Assembly (NCBI RefSeq): GCF_003201875.1
Contig: NZ_QJKD01000008.1
Location: forward strand, 1 to 64,000
DNA length: 64,000 nt
Source: Hungatella effluvii
Lineage (GTDB): Bacteria; Bacillota; Clostridia; Lachnospirales; Lachnospiraceae
Reading direction: 5' to 3'
Below, piece by piece: positions 33,915 to 43,760 of this stretch; positions within the stretch are counted from its first letter, which is position 1, and each line of letters starts with the position of its first letter. The translations under genes were made by a program, and so were the position numbers. The notes under the pieces were generated by a model, which was given only the letters and a program-made list of their open reading frames with translations, did no database searches and was not told where the DNA came from.

Positions 33915-35102
33915 CTAACGATAAGATTCTTTATAGATAGCCACACAGTCCTCATTACTCAACTGGCAGGGATCGTTCAGGAAATTCACTCCAAGCGTAT
34001 CCTTCGCATTCTGTGCCATTTTTTCAAATTCGTCCGGCGTAATACCATAATCCGACATCTTTAAATCAGCTACCCCGCAGGCTTCCTGGAGGTTAACCAG
34101 CGCCGTAATGAAATCCTCCGGCTTTGCAGCGTTCTCCATCCCCATCAGACGGGCCATTTCAATAAACCGGTCATCGCAGACATGTTTGTTGATAAAGAAG
34201 CTGTAAAATGCCTTTGAAATCATGATAAGCCCCGCGCCATGTGGAAGTTCATGATGATACGCACTTAAAGCATGTTCCAGCGGATGTGCGCTTGTACAGG
34301 AACCTACACACATCTGGATTCCAGAGAGATAGCTGCCGAACGCAACCTTTTCCATTGCGGAAATATCGGTAGGCTCCTTGATAGCTTTTGGCAGATAACC
34401 GCTGACATTGCGGATTGCCTCACTTGCCACCATTTTGCTCATTTCGTTGCGCTTATTGGAAATAAAACCCTCGGTGCTGTGAAACAGCGCGTCAAATCCC
34501 TGGAATGCCTTAAACTTTGCCGGTACGCTCGTCATTAGCTCTGCATCTACAATCGCAAGTACAGGGAATGTTCCGGTCCCAAAAACACCTGTCTTTTCAT
34601 CGGTTTCCGGATTCGTAATAACTGCGCCTCCGTCTGTTTCAGAACCAGTGCCTGCGGTTGTGGTAATTGCAACAATGGGGAGCGCCGGCGTCACAGGCCA
34701 CTGCTTTTTACCTGTGCCGAACTGAACATAATCCCATAAGTCACCGCCGTTGGCCGCCATGATTCCGATTGCCTTGGAGGCGTCGATGACGCTGCCCCCG
34801 CCCAGTGCCACAATAAAATCGCACCCGTTTTCTTTGGCAAGCATTCCACCTTCTTCTACAACCGGTTTGGTTGGATTTGCAGGAATCTTATCAAACAAAA
34901 CGACTTCGACTCCGGCTTTCTGAAGCTGTTCCTCCACCCTGTCAAGGTAGCCGTTTGTACGGGTTGATTTTCCGTTGGAGATGACCAGCAAGGCTTTCTT
35001 ACCCTTCACTGTCCCCATAGGTGTGTTAATTTCTTCATGTAACATGCCTAATTTACCGGCGCCAAATATCGCTTTTGTTGATACTCCAAAGATAAAACTC
35101 AT
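33915..35102 (-). CDS. Iron-containing alcohol dehydrogenase
   Basis: A 395-residue Fe-ADH with GGGSVIDASKAIG and TTAGTGSETDG for cofactor binding and metal ligands in QGFDALFHSTEG and SAHPLEHALSAYHHELPHGAG. It resembles butanol-dehydrogenase-like enzymes and is distinct from the Fe-ADH of the GRE operon. It follows the carboxymuconolactone-decarboxylase gene with a good AGGAGG site. Aldehyde detoxification with the aldo/keto reductase is a reasonable guess. Confidence 0.9.
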   Translation of the reverse strand: MSFIFGVSTKAIFGAGKLGMLHEEINTPMGTVKGKKALLVISNGKSTRTNGYLDRVEEQLQKAGVEVVLFDKIPANPTKPVVEEGGMLAKENGCDFIVALGGGSVIDASKAIGIMAANGGDLWDYVQFGTGKKQWPVTPALPIVAITTTAGTGSETDGGAVITNPETDEKTGVFGTGTFPVLAIVDAELMTSVPAKFKAFQGFDALFHSTEGFISNKRNEMSKMVASEAIRNVSGYLPKAIKEPTDISAMEKVAFGSYLSGIQMCVGSCTSAHPLEHALSAYHHELPHGAGLIMISKAFYSFFINKHVCDDRFIEMARLMGMENAAKPEDFITALVNLQEACGVADLKMSDYGITPDEFEKMAQNAKDTLGVNFLNDPCQLSNEDCVAIYKESYR

Positions 35103-35127
35103 AACGATTTCCTCCTGTTTTCATTGA

Positions 35128-35853
35128 TTAATTTGTGCATACTTCATTTATGCAGTTTAAGGCATTCAAGGTTCTGGGGTAGCCGATGTAAGGCATACAC
35201 TGTGAAATCACATTGATAAGAAACTGCTTATCATTGCCTACCCGGACATTGCCGTCAATATGTCCTTTGAGCTGCGGTTCACAACCGCCCTGGGCCAGCA
35301 GGAAGCAGAATGTAATCATTTCCCTCTGTCTGTAGTCAAGACCATTTCTTGTATAGTAATCCCCAAAGCAATTAGCTGCCAGCCAGCAGTTAATGTGTCT
35401 GCTTTCCTCCGGTCCGGATTTGTATAAGTCTTTCATTCTCTGTCCGAAAATTTCAACCTGTGTCTGGCTGCCCCTTATCAGACGGTTTTCTGGATTTGTC
35501 GTGGACTGGCCGGAAAGGGGAAGGGGAATCTTCTTTTCTTCAAAGACTTCATTGGTTGCTTTTAAAAATGGATACGTTCTGCCGACTCCTAAGTATGCTG
35601 TGGCCTGATATCCAATCTCTTTCACCTCAACCGGTGTAATCCCGGCGCTCAGCGCATCCGGCAAAAGTTCTTTATAAAGAGCAGCGCCCTGGCAGCCTAT
35701 GAGTGTTGCCAGAATCGCCATGTAGCGGGTTCTTTCCTCCAATCCCTTTCCGGGTTCACCGGTCACCTCGCTGCACGCAAACTGTTCAAAAAATTCTTTG
35801 AATTCCGGATCAGTCATTTCAAACTCTGAAAGATACATATTTGTTTTTGCCAT
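35128..35853 (-). CDS. Carboxymuconolactone-decarboxylase-family protein (AhpD-like fold)
   Basis: A 241-residue protein with two AhpD-like CMD repeats (about 20-110 and 140-235). The first carries EERTRYMAILATLIGCQGAA and the second REMITFCFLLAQGGCEPQLK. A full CxxC peroxidase motif is not present, so an AhpD-type disulfide reductase is unlikely. Double-domain CMD proteins are frequent partners of cupins and aldo/keto reductases in LysR-controlled stress operons, as here. Biochemical role unknown. Confidence 0.85.
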   Translation of the reverse strand: MAKTNMYLSEFEMTDPEFKEFFEQFACSEVTGEPGKGLEERTRYMAILATLIGCQGAALYKELLPDALSAGITPVEVKEIGYQATAYLGVGRTYPFLKATNEVFEEKKIPLPLSGQSTTNPENRLIRGSQTQVEIFGQRMKDLYKSGPEESRHINCWLAANCFGDYYTRNGLDYRQREMITFCFLLAQGGCEPQLKGHIDGNVRVGNDKQFLINVISQCMPYIGYPRTLNALNCINEVCTN

Positions 35854-35866
35854 ACGAAATCTCCTT

Positions 35867-36718
35867 TTAATCGTGAATTTTTAGGTTGTTAAGCTGCCTT
35901 GCGGTACATGCGCAGCTATGGTCAATTATTTCGCTGTGTCCAATATCCATAGCAGTAATTGCGGTCATTTCCTTTTGTGTCAGCTCAAAGTCCCAGATAT
36001 CTATATTTTCTTCCATCCGTTCTTTATGGGTGGATTTCGGGATAATCACGACTCCCCGCTGTATATGCCAGCGGAGGATGACCTGAGCTGTGGTTTTATT
36101 ATGCTTTTCTGCTATCTTAGTAAGAACATGATGATGAAAAATATCTTTCTGCCCTTCTGACAGCGGCCCCCATGCCTGGGGCTGAACACAAAACATTTTC
36201 ATCACATTGAGAGCCGCCGTCTGCTGGTGAAAAGGGTGGATTTCAATCTGATCGACTGCCGGCATAACCTCCGTGTTCATGCATAAGTCCGTGAGACGAG
36301 CCTGATCGAAGTTACATACCCCGATGGAGCGGATGCTTCCTTCCTTTTTCAAGCGTTCAAGAGCCCGCCATGCGCCATAATAATCACCAAATGGCTGGTG
36401 GATTAGATATAAATCCAGATAATCAAGTTTTAGTTTTTTCATGGAAACGTCAAAAGCCTTTAATGCTTTATCATACCCGGCATCTTGTATCCATAACTTT
36501 GTTGTGATAAACAGTTCTTCTCGCGGAATTGCCGACTTTTTTATTGCATTTCCAACCGCCTCCTCATTTAAATAGGCGGAGGCCGTGTCAATCAGGCGGT
36601 AGCCAGTCTCAAGAGCGTCATTTACACATCGCTCGCACTCATCGGCATCATTAATTTGAAAGACGCCATACCCTTCCATCGGCATTTCCGTACCGTCATT
36701 TAAAACTGTATTCTGCAT
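35867..36718 (-). CDS. Aldo/keto reductase
   Basis: A 283-residue AKR with the catalytic tetrad visible: Asp in YRLIDTASAYLNEEA, Tyr in the same segment, Lys in FITTKLW and His in LDLYLIHQPFGD. The NADPH-binding IPKSTHKERMEEN motif is present near the C-terminus. It is the first gene of the redox operon and is divergent from the LysR gene, so it is the likely primary target of that regulator. Probably reduces aldehydes or dicarbonyls. Confidence 0.93.
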   Translation of the reverse strand: MQNTVLNDGTEMPMEGYGVFQINDADECERCVNDALETGYRLIDTASAYLNEEAVGNAIKKSAIPREELFITTKLWIQDAGYDKALKAFDVSMKKLKLDYLDLYLIHQPFGDYYGAWRALERLKKEGSIRSIGVCNFDQARLTDLCMNTEVMPAVDQIEIHPFHQQTAALNVMKMFCVQPQAWGPLSEGQKDIFHHHVLTKIAEKHNKTTAQVILRWHIQRGVVIIPKSTHKERMEENIDIWDFELTQKEMTAITAMDIGHSEIIDHSCACTARQLNNLKIHD

Positions 36719-36754
36719 TTTTTATCCTCCTTGCTTTTATTTTCTGGCTTTATT

Positions 36755-36783
36755 CTAAAGTTTTTTTCTGAAAAAGTACAATG
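36755..36783 (-). promoter_or_regulatory. Promoter of the aldo/keto reductase operon
   Basis: On the minus strand TTGTAC, an 18-base A-rich spacer and TAGAAT. It lies in the 129-base gap shared with the LysR gene, beside the TTGCGCAA palindrome (36788-36795), a possible LysR half-site. Confidence 0.5.
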
Positions 36784-36800
36784 CCGTTTGCGCAATGTGC

Positions 36801-36806
36801 TATAAT
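36801..36806 (+). promoter_or_regulatory. -10 box of the LysR gene
   Basis: TATAAT on the plus strand, 42 bases before the ATG at 36848. The -35 position is poor. The palindrome TTGCGCAA (36788-36795) sits between the two divergent promoters, the usual place for a LysR-type protein to control both. Confidence 0.5.
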
Positions 36807-36847
36807 GTAAACGCATACTGAAACGGATGGAGCAAAGGAGGAGTCGT

Positions 36848-37702
36848 ATGTTTGAATTATACCAACTGGAACAATTAGTAATATTCGCAAAATGTGGAAC
36901 ACTGTCCAAAGCCGCAGAACATCTGCATCTTTCACAGCCGGCGCTTAGCCGCTCCATGCAAAAGCTGGAGGATGAACTGCGGGTGACAATATTTGAACGT
37001 CATAAAAACAAAATCGAGCTTAACCAAAATGGATTACTGGCAGTGGAGTATGCCGAAAAGGTGCTGGATCAGTCAAGGAATATGGCAGAGCAGCTCCGGG
37101 CGTTTGACCGGAGCCGTCATACCATATCCGTAGGCTCCTGCGCACCGGCTCCTCTATGGGAAGTGGCGCCGTTACTATCCGATCTCTACTCGGATATGAC
37201 GATTTCTTCTGAGATGAAGGATAAGGATTGTTTGCTTCAGGGTTTGCAGGATGGCTCTTATCAAATCATACTCCTTCCCGAACCGTTAGAAGCGCCAGAC
37301 CTCTATTGCACAAAGTACGGAGAGGAGCACCTGTTTTTTTCCCTGCCTCCCGCCCATGCCTTGTCTGGCAGCAAAAGTCTTTATTTCAAGGATTTAGACG
37401 GGGAAAATATGCTGCTCCGTTCTAAAATCGGTTTTTGGCATGACATACACGTTAAAAAAATGCCTGCCGCCCACTTTTTTGTGCAGGAGGAAAATTTTGC
37501 TTTTAACGAGCTGGTTAAAATCTCTGCGCTGCCGTCGTTTACTTCTGACCTGGTGATAAAGCGCGAGGGAAAAACACCAAACAGAATCATCATACCCATT
37601 CTGGATCAGGAAGCGAATGTCACCTACTATTGCCTGTGTAAGAAAAGTGATATGAAAAAATTAGGCGCTTTCTTCAGGAGAATCGAGCGGGAGCGAAAGT
37701 GA
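36848..37702 (+). CDS. LysR-family transcriptional regulator
   Basis: A 284-residue LysR protein: N-terminal winged helix (residues 1-60, LEQLVIFAKCGTLSKAAEHLH then LSQPALSRSMQKLEDELRV) and a periplasmic-binding-like effector domain. The ATG at 36848 has AGGAGG 5 bases upstream and is preferred to a frame start 7 codons earlier. It is divergent from the aldo/keto reductase operon and is very likely its regulator. Confidence 0.93.
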   Translation: MFELYQLEQLVIFAKCGTLSKAAEHLHLSQPALSRSMQKLEDELRVTIFERHKNKIELNQNGLLAVEYAEKVLDQSRNMAEQLRAFDRSRHTISVGSCAPAPLWEVAPLLSDLYSDMTISSEMKDKDCLLQGLQDGSYQIILLPEPLEAPDLYCTKYGEEHLFFSLPPAHALSGSKSLYFKDLDGENMLLRSKIGFWHDIHVKKMPAAHFFVQEENFAFNELVKISALPSFTSDLVIKREGKTPNRIIIPILDQEANVTYYCLCKKSDMKKLGAFFRRIERERK

Positions 37703-37720
37703 GCATTACAGGGCTTATTT

Positions 37721-38221
37721 TTACTGTTTAGGCATAATCCAGAATTTCATTGTCGGATAGCTCAGTACCACTTGTACCAGGATATTCACAATATTAGCTA
37801 ACGTTGGAACAACTCCCTGGGGAATGCCTGTATTTACAAGCAATGTCTGGCTGTATGCGGGCAAAGCCGCCGACACGATGACAAGCACCACAGCCAGGCA
37901 TATGTACTTTGGCACTGCTTGGGCAAACGCTGCGTTGGACCTAAATACAAAATTCTTCTGAACAAAAAAATTCACTGTCTGAGCGCAGGCCGTAGCCATC
38001 AGAAAACTTGCAAAGCCGCAGAGCCCCAGATCACTCTCCACATTCGTATAATTAAATATCAGAAAGCGGAAAGGCGTCCGGTTCAGCGATGAAAACACAA
38101 ACCCTGTACAAATCCACATGACTGCGAAGTTCACCACGGTAGCCACATTTGACAATACATTAAACAAAATAAACTCCCAAATATTGGGGTGTTCTGATAT
38201 CCAGTTCTTAATTCCTTTCAT
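37721..38221 (-). CDS. GtrA-like membrane protein
   Basis: A 166-residue protein with four membrane helices of the GtrA family (FILFNVLSNVATVVNFAVMW, CAQTVNFFVQKNFVFRS). GtrA proteins help move lipid-linked sugars across the membrane or accompany surface-glycan synthesis. The ATG at 38221 overlaps the end of the GH3 gene by 14 bases and has GGGAGG upstream. It is the last gene of the glucosidase operon and ends 18 bases from the convergent LysR gene. Confidence 0.82.
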   Translation of the reverse strand: MKGIKNWISEHPNIWEFILFNVLSNVATVVNFAVMWICTGFVFSSLNRTPFRFLIFNYTNVESDLGLCGFASFLMATACAQTVNFFVQKNFVFRSNAAFAQAVPKYICLAVVLVIVSAALPAYSQTLLVNTGIPQGVVPTLANIVNILVQVVLSYPTMKFWIMPKQ

Positions 38222-40649
38222 TGCTTTTGTCCTCCCTGCGCAGCAGTTTTTCATATTTCCGGTTTTCTCTCTGGTTTTTGAAATAGCCTGCGGCTATTTT
38301 GGAAACTCCGTGAAGGAAGTGACCATTTATCACCGTCAGCATTCCATCGACCATATCCATGCTCACCAGACCACTGGTCATCTTTGCAATCCCGCGGAAG
38401 GGCATATTATAGATGAAAAGTATATTCAAATCAGGCTTGCCTTTTTCTTCACTTCGCTTTTTCATGGTGGTGAGACGGTTGTAAATCATGCGGGCCAGTC
38501 TGCTTTTTGCATAATACATCTGGCAGATGGCGTCGTTGATTCCCAACTCTCCCTTCCATTTGCCGGAGGGAAGCGGATAACCGAGAAGTGTCTCGAACTC
38601 CTCGTCCTTCACCTGTTTAATCAGCCCTGAAAAATAGGATGGGAGCTGTTCCTTCACATAAGGATATTCCGTGGTCGTTCCAGCCACTGGAAGGCGGCTT
38701 ACCAGGCGAAGGTCTGTTGCGCTGGCGGCTACAACAATCTGATAGTTCCCTTCCTCAATTTCCCAGCGTCCGGTATTCACATTCCAGTATCGGAAGGTTT
38801 TATCATCAAAGGGGATATGGACCGTCTGACTCTCCCCGGCTTTTAGAAATACTTTGGCGAATCCTTTCAATTCTTTTTCAGGACGAAATACCTTTGGCTC
38901 TGGCAGCGCAATATATAACTGTGCAACCTCAGCGCCATCAAAGTCTCCGGTGTTGGATAAAGTAAAAGTAACGCCATCTTTTGTCACTTCTAAGTCCGAA
39001 TATTCAAACCTGGTATAAGAGAGGCCGAATCCAAATGGATAAAGGACTCTTACCAGACTGGTATCATAGTAGCGGTAACCCACGAAAAGTCCTTCCCTGT
39101 ATTCCGCATTCCTCTCTTTGCTTGGGAAATTCCCATAGGCAGGAGTGTCCTCATGGCGAAGCGGATAAGTCTCGTTCAATCTTCCGGAAGGGTTGACTTT
39201 TCCCGTCAGGATATCCAACATCGCGCTTGCTCCGGCCTGTCCGTTTAAATATCCATGGAGAATCGCTTTACAGCACGGGTGCCAGGGCATCTCTATGGAA
39301 GATCCGGCGCTGATAATTCCTATTACATTTGCGTTTGTCTGCGCCAGGACGTTTAGCAGGTCAATCTGATTCTGTGGAATCCGCATATGGTTCCGGTCAA
39401 GTCCTTCTGCCTCACTCAGCTCATCCAATCCGAAAAAGTACAGAACGATGTCAGCCCCCTCCGCCAGGTCAAGCGCCGCTTTTCTAAGTGCGGCATCCTC
39501 CTCGCCGGTCCGTCTGTAACCCTTTTGGATTCCAAGAACCTGGAGATCGTATTCCTTTATCACTGTCTCAATGGTTTCCAGCCTGGTGGGATTGACCATA
39601 GAAGAACCGGCCCCCTGATATCTCGGTTCAATCGCAAAATCTCCAATCACGGCCACCTTAGTCTTTGCTTTAAGGGGGAGGATACCGTTTTCATTTTTCA
39701 GCAGCACAGCGCTTTCTGCCGCCGCTTTTCTAGCCAGCATATGATGAGCCTGTTCATCGAAAGGCTCTGTTGACGTCGCGCCTTTTGATAATGTCAATAC
39801 AGCGTCAAGCAGATGATCCACACAGGTATCCAGCTCCTCCATTGTGAGTTCCCCGGTATCGAGGGCTTTTAACAGCTCTCTGGCAGAACCCAGGCCAGGT
39901 GTCGGCATCTCCAGGTTCGAGTTTGCTTTTACCCCTTTTACATGGTCATTGGACCCTCCCCAGTCCGAAATAACAATTCCCTCAAATCCCCATTCCTTTC
40001 TGAGGATATCTTGAAGCAGGTGCATGTTTTCATTGGCATATTCACCGTTTATTTCATTGTAGCTGGTCATAATGGCTTTGCCATTTCCCTCTTTTACCGC
40101 AATTTCAAACCCGGTTAAATAAATTTCCCGTAATGTCCGTTCATCCAGTACGGAATTCATTGCCATGCGGCGCAGTTCCTGGCTGTTGACTGCAAAATGT
40201 TTCGGACAGGCGGCAACGCCATTACTCTGAATCCCTTTTACATAGGCAGCCGCCATTTTCCCTGACAGATAGGGATCTTCGGAAAAATACTCGAAATTCC
40301 TTCCGCATAAAGGGCTTCTTTTAATATTAAGTCCTGGGCCGAGCACAATATGAACGCCTAAAGCAGAGGCTTCTTCGCCAAGGGCTTCTCCGATTTCGTT
40401 TCCTAATTTGGTATCCCAGCTATTTGCAATCGTTGACGCGGTAGGAAAGCAGGTAGATGGAAGGGAGGCGTTTAATCCCAGGTGGTCCCCGGCTCCTTCC
40501 TGTTTCCGGATTCCATGTGGGCCATCAGAGCAGAACAGAGAAGGAATCGCAAGATGCGGAAAATCTCTTGTCTGCCACTCTGTTTTTCCACTTAAAAATG
40601 CCGCTTTTTCTTCTACAGTCATCTGACTAATCAGTTCCTTATATTTCAT
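38208..40649 (-). CDS. GH3 beta-glucosidase, canonical domain order, cytoplasmic
   Basis: An 813-residue GH3 enzyme: N-terminal barrel with nucleophile Asp in GIVISDWGGSNDHVKG, alpha/beta sandwich domain (AAESAVLLKNENGILPL, about 310-530), and a fibronectin-III-like domain (about 560-660). A further C-terminal region of about 130 residues is not part of the usual fold. No signal peptide, so it acts on imported oligosaccharides. The ATG at 40649 has AAAGG 9 bases upstream. It follows the membrane-anchored GH3 gene by 84 bases. Confidence 0.92.
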   Translation of the reverse strand: MKYKELISQMTVEEKAAFLSGKTEWQTRDFPHLAIPSLFCSDGPHGIRKQEGAGDHLGLNASLPSTCFPTASTIANSWDTKLGNEIGEALGEEASALGVHIVLGPGLNIKRSPLCGRNFEYFSEDPYLSGKMAAAYVKGIQSNGVAACPKHFAVNSQELRRMAMNSVLDERTLREIYLTGFEIAVKEGNGKAIMTSYNEINGEYANENMHLLQDILRKEWGFEGIVISDWGGSNDHVKGVKANSNLEMPTPGLGSARELLKALDTGELTMEELDTCVDHLLDAVLTLSKGATSTEPFDEQAHHMLARKAAAESAVLLKNENGILPLKAKTKVAVIGDFAIEPRYQGAGSSMVNPTRLETIETVIKEYDLQVLGIQKGYRRTGEEDAALRKAALDLAEGADIVLYFFGLDELSEAEGLDRNHMRIPQNQIDLLNVLAQTNANVIGIISAGSSIEMPWHPCCKAILHGYLNGQAGASAMLDILTGKVNPSGRLNETYPLRHEDTPAYGNFPSKERNAEYREGLFVGYRYYDTSLVRVLYPFGFGLSYTRFEYSDLEVTKDGVTFTLSNTGDFDGAEVAQLYIALPEPKVFRPEKELKGFAKVFLKAGESQTVHIPFDDKTFRYWNVNTGRWEIEEGNYQIVVAASATDLRLVSRLPVAGTTTEYPYVKEQLPSYFSGLIKQVKDEEFETLLGYPLPSGKWKGELGINDAICQMYYAKSRLARMIYNRLTTMKKRSEEKGKPDLNILFIYNMPFRGIAKMTSGLVSMDMVDGMLTVINGHFLHGVSKIAAGYFKNQRENRKYEKLLRREDKSNERN

Positions 40650-40733
40650 AATCCACTGCCTTTCATTCAATCAGGCGAAACCATCTCCTGACAATTTAAA
40701 AATGATATTGCCCGGAGATGGCTTCCGTTTTAC

Positions 40734-43643
40734 TTATTCTGCACTGTCTATTTTTCTTTTCTTCAAATATCCCCGGATTACCAGTATCTCAAGTCCTGCC
40801 AGAAGAACGGCAGCAGCAAGATCGGCGCCATAAACAATCTTTAACCAGTTGGGAATTGTCCCTGGAACATAGTTTTCATACGCAGAACTGTTTACAGTTG
40901 TATAGAATATGTTCTTTACCGCCTGACGCATGGCTATTACGGATGTTGCGCTTAAATCTGTCATGATTGCCTCGTTTCCCGCTGTGCCTAACATCATATC
41001 CGTACCGCCGCGAACCGCCCGGTCTGCGTCCATATAGCCATAATTTCCAAAGTAATCGGAAATCACCATGCCTTTAAAGCCCCATTCCTCTCTCAAAACA
41101 TTTTTTAAAAGAGCAGCACAGCCGCCGGCCCAGTCTGTACCAATGAAATTATAAGAGGACATAACAGCTATTTTCCCATCTGGATTGCTCTTTACTGCTT
41201 CTTCAAATGGTTTCAGATAAATTTCTCTGATGGCCTGTTCCGTACTCCAGGTGCAGCACAAGGCGTTTCGATTAATCTCCTGTTCATTTAATGCAAAATG
41301 TTTGATGAAAGGATACATGCCTGACTCTACTGCGCCTTCCACCTCGGCTACTGCCATCTTTGCGCTTAACACACTATCTTCTGAATAATACTCAAAATCA
41401 CGGCCGCCAAAAGCACTTCGGTGCATATTCATGCTTGGAGCATACCAGCCTACAATATGGAAATCGGCAAATTCAAGCCCCATCGCTTCCGCATACTCTT
41501 TTGCCAGATCAAGATTCCAGGTCTGAGCCAAAACCACTTCCGAACAGAATCCGGTTCCAAACGCTCCCAAAGTGCTTGAATTTACGCCGGCAGGTCCATC
41601 CGTATCCAAAATCCTGATTTTATTAACAGAACCAACCGCTGCATTCTGATGACCGCCGAAAGCAATTAATTCTACCATTTCATCTACTGTCACCTGATCC
41701 AGCAAGGACTCCCATCTGGGGTCATCGTAATCAGCGCCTCTTAAATCATATAGTTCCATGCCGTTCTTCGCCCCGGTTACAGGCATTACATCGTCCGCAT
41801 GATTAAACACGGCAGGATCGTATGTTCCATTTCCCTGGACAATGCCATCCAACTCAAAATCAACCGGTTTCGCCGTTGCGGCTGCATAGTTCTCAAAGCC
41901 ATTTTTTCTTGAAAGGTAGGTCACGTCGCCTTCCGCAAAGTCAAACTGGCGCTCTGCCACCTGTACGTCCCCATTATGGGTTCCGTTTTCATCAAAAACT
42001 ACGGTTTCTGCTACATGATAATTTCTTGTATCCACCAAAGTATGACTGTCTGTCCTAAGACTGATCTCATAGTCTCCAGCTTCCAACACATAATGCCCTG
42101 TTTCATAAGTATCGTAGGATGCCATATCTTCCACATCAAAAGTCAGCGTCATTGTCTGTGATTGCCCCGGTTCCAGTAAGTCTGTCTTATCAAATGCTGC
42201 CAGGTTTACGCTGGATTTTTCAATTCCGCCATTAGTATAAGGCGGGGTATAATAAAGCTCTACGATCTCTTTTCCGGCTGTATTCCCCGTATTTGTCACC
42301 GTTACATCAACACTGACCGCACTGTCAGTTACTTGCAAATCGCCCATACTCTGCTGGAAAGTGGTATAGCTAAGTCCATATCCAAACGGGTACATAACTG
42401 TATCTTCATAGTTAAAGAGTCCTTCTTGGGCCGCCGTCTCATAAAAACGGTATCCAACATAGATGCCCTCAACATAGTTGACAAAGGAGACGATTCCGTC
42501 TGCTTTCTCCCAGGCCGCCTTTGCCGCCGCAGTAACGTCCTCTGTGTTGGTATAAGCAAAATGCCCAATATTGTTAAAGTACGGCGCTTTATGTATGTCT
42601 TTCAGCCATGTGTCAGCAGTCTTTCCCGATGGATTGATTTCGCCTGACAATATATTTCCCAGCGCGTTAAAACCCGTGGAACCGGCCCCTGCGCAGAGAA
42701 GCACGCTTTTAATCTGTTCATATTCCTCAGTCCAGCCCATTTCCATGGTATTAGCGCCGTTGTAAATGACGACCACATTGTCAAACTCATCACACACCAT
42801 GTCCACCAGTTCTTTTTCAGTACGGCTTAATTCTAAATAGGACTGTCCGGCTTCAAAATCGTCATAGTTATCTGAATTATTCGTATAGCTCCCTTTCATA
42901 TATTTCGTGCCGATTTCCATCGTAGATCCGTCCATCACAGGTCCCATATCGTAAGGCAGATCTGCGCCTTCCCCACCGGTTCTGGAGAGTACAACTACCG
43001 CAACATCGGAAAAATCCTTTGCATGATCCAGCACTTCCCCGGAATATTCCGCGGCCGGGATTTCAGGGAGGGTCCAGTCCTGTCCATCGTTAATACTGAT
43101 GGCAGGGCGGTCTGCCCGGTACTGCTCATACAGCTCTGATAATTCCTCATTTGTTTCAAATCCTGCATTTTCAAGTCCCTGAAGAATGCCAATAGCCGTG
43201 GCTGTATCAACCGTTCCAGAACCTGTTCCTCCATAGATCGGGTTTGTTGACGCCCAGCCAAACACATTGATTTTCTGCGGAGCAAGGGGAAGGAATCCAT
43301 CTTCATTTTTAGTTAATATGATGCCCTCATTGGTTACTTCTTCCACAACCCTCCGGGAGTTCTCCACATGTTCCGGCTTTAATTCTCCCTTATCAGACAG
43401 TATGACATTCAGCGTATTATAAATGGTTCCTGTCACAGCCGAATTTATGGTAAGAACCACAATTAAAACAAACGCAAATACGGACTGCCAGCGGATTAGT
43501 CCCCGCATCGGTTTCTTCCATCTTTTTGCAACTATTAATGCTGCAATCATACAAACAAATGCAATACCGATTATGATGAGGTGTGTCCGCATCATCTGAA
43601 TGACACTTATGACATCCTCCCATGCTACTTCAACATTACCCAT
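40734..43643 (-). CDS. Membrane-anchored GH3 glycosidase with permuted domain order
   Basis: A 969-residue GH3 protein with reversed domains: alpha/beta sandwich first (EGIILTKNEDGFLPL, about 100-400), then fibronectin-III-like, then the catalytic barrel with nucleophile Asp in GMVISDYFGNYGYMDADRA near residue 860. Two membrane helices lie at the N-terminus (about 20-42 and 55-78) and one at the C-terminus (about 935-955), so the catalytic part is held at the cell surface by both ends. Reversed GH3 order is known in rumen and gut bacteria; anchoring at both ends is not typical. The ATG at 43643 has AAGGAGG upstream. Confidence 0.88.
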   Translation of the reverse strand: MGNVEVAWEDVISVIQMMRTHLIIIGIAFVCMIAALIVAKRWKKPMRGLIRWQSVFAFVLIVVLTINSAVTGTIYNTLNVILSDKGELKPEHVENSRRVVEEVTNEGIILTKNEDGFLPLAPQKINVFGWASTNPIYGGTGSGTVDTATAIGILQGLENAGFETNEELSELYEQYRADRPAISINDGQDWTLPEIPAAEYSGEVLDHAKDFSDVAVVVLSRTGGEGADLPYDMGPVMDGSTMEIGTKYMKGSYTNNSDNYDDFEAGQSYLELSRTEKELVDMVCDEFDNVVVIYNGANTMEMGWTEEYEQIKSVLLCAGAGSTGFNALGNILSGEINPSGKTADTWLKDIHKAPYFNNIGHFAYTNTEDVTAAAKAAWEKADGIVSFVNYVEGIYVGYRFYETAAQEGLFNYEDTVMYPFGYGLSYTTFQQSMGDLQVTDSAVSVDVTVTNTGNTAGKEIVELYYTPPYTNGGIEKSSVNLAAFDKTDLLEPGQSQTMTLTFDVEDMASYDTYETGHYVLEAGDYEISLRTDSHTLVDTRNYHVAETVVFDENGTHNGDVQVAERQFDFAEGDVTYLSRKNGFENYAAATAKPVDFELDGIVQGNGTYDPAVFNHADDVMPVTGAKNGMELYDLRGADYDDPRWESLLDQVTVDEMVELIAFGGHQNAAVGSVNKIRILDTDGPAGVNSSTLGAFGTGFCSEVVLAQTWNLDLAKEYAEAMGLEFADFHIVGWYAPSMNMHRSAFGGRDFEYYSEDSVLSAKMAVAEVEGAVESGMYPFIKHFALNEQEINRNALCCTWSTEQAIREIYLKPFEEAVKSNPDGKIAVMSSYNFIGTDWAGGCAALLKNVLREEWGFKGMVISDYFGNYGYMDADRAVRGGTDMMLGTAGNEAIMTDLSATSVIAMRQAVKNIFYTTVNSSAYENYVPGTIPNWLKIVYGADLAAAVLLAGLEILVIRGYLKKRKIDSAE

Positions 43644-43693
43644 ACCCAATTCCTCCTTAAAAATCATTTGTTATATTTGTTGTGAGATTAAAA

Positions 43694-43748
43694 TACCATA
43701 AAAACAGCCAGGAAAACCAAAACTGGTTTTTCTGGCTGTTTTTATGGT
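43694..43748 (-). terminator. Strong bidirectional terminator between the kinase and GH3 genes
   Basis: A very long near-perfect hairpin: ACCATAAAAACAGCCAG pairs with CTGGCTGTTTTTATGGT and the inner GAAAACCA with TGGTTTTT. Adjacent A and T runs make it work in either direction. It stands 13 bases after the kinase stop, leaving only about 50 bases for a GH3 promoter. Confidence 0.85.
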
Positions 43749-43760
43749 AAAAGTGGTAGT